From NCBI GenBank assembly GCA_002348535.1, contig DEBL01000111.1, positions 1 through 8,346 of the forward strand: a stretch of DNA of 8,346 bases, written 5' to 3'. The translations under genes and the position numbers were made by a program. Below are positions 6,216-8,346 of the stretch, in pieces. Source of the DNA: Deltaproteobacteria bacterium UBA2957. GTDB lineage: Bacteria; Myxococcota_A; UBA796. Each line of letters opens with the position of its first letter. Positions within the stretch are counted from its first letter, which is position 1. The notes beneath the pieces were generated by a model. The model saw only the letters and a program-made list of their open reading frames with translations, did not search any database and was not told the DNA's origin.

Positions 6216-7487
6216 ATGCAAGCCAGCCTCCAATCTGCCGATCCCGCAGTCTTTGCGTCCGTTCAAGCGGAGATCCATCGTCAGCAAGACGACCTCGAGT
6301 TGATTGCCAGCGAGAACTACGTGTCCAAGGCGGTGTTGGAGACGTTGGGCTCGCCGCTTACAAACAAGTACGCTGAGGGCTTGCCGAACCGGCGGTACTA
6401 CGGCGGGTGCGAGTTCGTCGATGAAGTGGAGAACATTGCCCGTCGCCGTGCCCGAGAGTTGTTCATGGTCGAAGGCTGTGACATCGGGGTCAACGTGCAA
6501 CCACATGCTGGGGCTCAAGCAAACCAAGCTGTGTTCCTGACCCTGCTGGATGCCGGTGACTCCATGCTTGGTTTGGACCTCTCTCACGGGGGCCACCTGA
6601 CCCATGGAAGCCCTGTGAACAGCTCCGGAAAGCTGTACACGGCTGCGCACTACGGAGTGGGCGCCGACGGGCGCATCGACATGGACCAAGTTCGTGCCCA
6701 AGCGTTGGCCACCCGGCCAAAGCTCATCATCACCGGAGCCAGCGCCTATCCTCGCATCATTGATTTTGCGGCGTTTCGGTCAATTGCAGACGAAGTGGGC
6801 GCCTACTTGATGGCCGATATCGCCCACATTGCAGGGTTGGTCGCGGCTGGGGTTCACCCGAGTCCCTTCCCCCATTGCGATGTGGTGACGACGACCACTC
6901 ACAAAACACTTCGCGGGCCTCGTGGCGGCATGATTTTGGCGAAACGAGACCTGATGAAGTCCATGAACTCGGCGGTGTTTCCCGGGACCCAAGGCGGTCC
7001 GCTGATGCATTGCATTGCGGCGAAGGCTGTGGCCTTTGGAGAGGCCCTGAGCCCGGACTTTAAAGCCTACTGCCAGCAGATTCTGGACAACGCTGCGGCG
7101 ATGGCCGACCGTCTGATGAGTCGCGGCATTGCACTGGTTTCGGACGGGACAGAGAATCACCTGATGCTGATCGACCTCTCTCGATCTCCAGCGGCTCCCG
7201 ATGACCTGACAGGGAAACACGCCGAGGCGATTCTGGGCGAGGCCGGGATCACAGTGAATAAGAACACAGTCCCGGGCGAACAGCGCAGTCCAATGGTGAC
7301 CAGCGGCGTTCGAATCGGAACGCCTGCGATGACCACTCGCAACATGGGCGTTGCAGAGAGCGTTCAAGTGGCGGATTGGATTGCGGACGTACTGACGCAG
7401 CCGGCGGATGAAGCGCTTCGCACTCGGATCAAAGCCGAGGTCCAAGGCATGTGTCGGCGGTTCCCGATCTACCCAAGCATGGGCTGA
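6216..7487 (+). CDS. glyA: serine hydroxymethyltransferase
   Basis: PLP enzyme that converts serine and tetrahydrofolate to glycine and 5,10-methylene-tetrahydrofolate, the main source of one-carbon units for thymidylate and purines. The 423 residues match bacterial SHMT. Landmarks are LELIASENYVS (28-37), LTNKYAEG and RRYYGGCE (48-66), NVQPHAGAQAN (93-103), DLSHGGHLTHG (121-131), Asp201 and His204 in DIAHIAG, the PLP lysine Lys230 in TTTTHKTLRGPRGG, and the C-terminal TSGVRIGTPAMTTR. A short extra stretch, EGCDIGVN (86-93), precedes the QPH motif compared with what I recall of typical sequences. A GGGAG precedes the ATG by 6 nt. It lies 21 bp after rpiB and its stop is 2 bp before nrdR. Confidence 0.98.
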   Translation: MQASLQSADPAVFASVQAEIHRQQDDLELIASENYVSKAVLETLGSPLTNKYAEGLPNRRYYGGCEFVDEVENIARRRARELFMVEGCDIGVNVQPHAGAQANQAVFLTLLDAGDSMLGLDLSHGGHLTHGSPVNSSGKLYTAAHYGVGADGRIDMDQVRAQALATRPKLIITGASAYPRIIDFAAFRSIADEVGAYLMADIAHIAGLVAAGVHPSPFPHCDVVTTTTHKTLRGPRGGMILAKRDLMKSMNSAVFPGTQGGPLMHCIAAKAVAFGEALSPDFKAYCQQILDNAAAMADRLMSRGIALVSDGTENHLMLIDLSRSPAAPDDLTGKHAEAILGEAGITVNKNTVPGEQRSPMVTSGVRIGTPAMTTRNMGVAESVQVADWIADVLTQPADEALRTRIKAEVQGMCRRFPIYPSMG

Positions 7488-7489
7488 GT

Positions 7490-7951
7490 ATGTTTTGTCC
7501 CACCTGTGAACACAACAAGTCCGAGGTCCTTGAGACCCGTTCGAGCGGAGACGGAATCCGTCGGCGCCGGAGTTGTGTGGGGTGTGGGCATCGGTTCACC
7601 ACCTTCGAGCGGATCGAGAAGCGGACCCCGCTCGTCATCAAGAAGAATGGACAACGGGTTCCATTCTCGCGCGACAAGATTGCAGAGGGCTTGGGTGTGG
7701 CTTGCCGCAAGCGCCCTGTCAGCGCAGGTCGACTCGATGAAGCCGTTCGCCGGATCGAAGACCAAGCCATTGCCTTGGGACGCAACGAAATTCCGTCGGC
7801 AGAGGTCGGGCGGTTGGTGCTTGCAGAACTGAAAGGAATGGACCTTGTTGGATACCTTCGATTCGCTTCGGTCTATCAAGAGATTGAGTCGGCCGATCAG
7901 TTCCTTGAACTGCTCCGCCCGTGGGTGAACCCCGAGGACACAGGGGCATGA
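7490..7951 (+). CDS. nrdR: transcriptional repressor NrdR of ribonucleotide reductase genes
   Basis: Zinc-finger/ATP-cone repressor that binds NrdR boxes before nrd operons and responds to dATP/ATP levels. From the ATG at 7490 it has 153 residues. The zinc ribbon has CPTC (Cys3, Cys6) and CVGC (Cys29, Cys32) around RRRRSC, followed by HRFTTFER. The ATP-cone (about 47-137) shows VIKKNGQRVPFSRDKI, RKRPVS and LRFASVYQEIE. The frame is open upstream to a GTG at 7451, but that would overlap glyA, and the 7490 start gives the canonical M-x-C-P-x-C beginning. There is no real Shine-Dalgarno, so translation probably depends on coupling to glyA, whose stop is 2 bp before. The end overlaps ribD by 4 bp (ATGA). 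No nrd genes or NrdR boxes are visible here, so its targets lie elsewhere. Confidence 0.97.
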   Translation: MFCPTCEHNKSEVLETRSSGDGIRRRRSCVGCGHRFTTFERIEKRTPLVIKKNGQRVPFSRDKIAEGLGVACRKRPVSAGRLDEAVRRIEDQAIALGRNEIPSAEVGRLVLAELKGMDLVGYLRFASVYQEIESADQFLELLRPWVNPEDTGA

Positions 7952-8346
7952 GTGACGTTGAGTGGATGCTACGCTGCATTGAACTGGCGCGGCAGGGAGT
8001 CGGTCGGACCGCACCCAATCCTATGGTGGGCGCTGTGGTGGTCCGCGACGGCCAATGCATCGGGGAAGGCTGGCATCGGGCGCCCGGATCGGCCCACGCT
8101 GAGGTGGATGCATTGAACCAAATGTCGACTTCCGCGGTTGGAGCGACCATGTATGTCAACCTCGAGCCCTGCTGCCATCAGGGCCGGACGCCACCGTGTA
8201 CCGACGCCATCATCAACGCCGGGATCGCCAAGGTTGTTGTGGGGCAGGTTGACCCCGATTCGCGCATGCAAGGCAAGGGCATTCAGCAACTCCGAAATGC
8301 CGGCATCGAAGTGGTGGTGGGCGTGGCAGAACAGGAGGCGAGGGAC
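7948..8346 (+). CDS. ribD: riboflavin biosynthesis protein RibD, deaminase part (3'-truncated by window end)
   Basis: The 133 visible residues form the N-terminal pyrimidine deaminase domain, which deaminates diaminohydroxyphosphoribosylaminopyrimidine in the riboflavin pathway. The reading frame runs open off the window, so the C-terminal reductase domain, if present, is not seen. Zinc-site motifs are His50 and Glu52 in SAHAEVDAL, and Cys75 and Cys84 in EPCCHQGRTPPC. NPMVGAVVV (24-32) and GWHRAPGSAHAE are typical RibD sequence; this family more often has Ser where Cys76 stands. The ATG overlaps the nrdR stop as ATGA, and GAGG lies 10 nt upstream. Further riboflavin genes would be expected downstream. 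No FMN riboswitch precedes it, consistent with expression from the upstream cluster. Confidence 0.96.
   Translation, partial: MSDVEWMLRCIELARQGVGRTAPNPMVGAVVVRDGQCIGEGWHRAPGSAHAEVDALNQMSTSAVGATMYVNLEPCCHQGRTPPCTDAIINAGIAKVVVGQVDPDSRMQGKGIQQLRNAGIEVVVGVAEQEARD

Noticed and set aside
6015..7445. Long minus-strand open frames (6015-6701 and 6780-7445) opposite rpiB and glyA
   Set aside because: Both are antisense shadows of highly conserved genes, with no domain features of their own.
4131..8346. Possible novel biosynthetic or defence system built on acpP-fabF
   Set aside because: FabF has the standard primary-metabolism length and triad, the ACP is typical, and the neighbours are all core metabolic genes with no tailoring, transport or toxin-like partners.

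Overview
The window is about 8.3 kb of GC-rich, tightly packed bacterial chromosome carrying core housekeeping genes. The run yceD-rpmF-plsX-acpP-fabF-rpiB-glyA-nrdR-ribD resembles the conserved fatty-acid/pentose/one-carbon/riboflavin neighbourhood of the former Deltaproteobacteria (Myxococcota, Desulfobacterota and relatives). I infer such a lineage from gene order and protein character; the species cannot be named. No phage, insertion sequence, CRISPR array or defence genes are visible.

Left part (1-2119, minus strand): read in the direction of transcription, a small predicted lipoprotein of unknown function is followed by gltX (glutamyl-tRNA synthetase) and then a tRNA-Glu(CTC) gene with encoded CCA. 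A charging enzyme thus sits directly upstream of one of its own substrate tRNAs, and the three may be co-transcribed.

Middle (2120-2309): a short divergent intergenic region that should hold the start signals for both directions. No convincing promoter could be picked by eye.

Right part (2310-8346, plus strand): nine genes, mostly 2-60 bp apart. yceD and rpmF (a 59-residue zinc-ribbon L32) serve the large ribosomal subunit. plsX, acpP and fabF serve phospholipid and fatty-acid synthesis. rpiB, glyA and nrdR serve pentose phosphates, serine/glycine/folate one-carbon units and control of ribonucleotide reductase. ribD starts riboflavin synthesis, overlaps the nrdR stop by 4 bp and is cut by the window end. 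Catalytic residues are intact throughout.

The main oddities are modest. The fabH-fabD-fabG block often found between plsX and acpP is absent, leaving a 101-bp gap. The GluRS zinc motif reads C-x-C-x24-C-x-N rather than ending in His. The lipoprotein is unrecognised. I see no evidence of a novel multi-gene system here.
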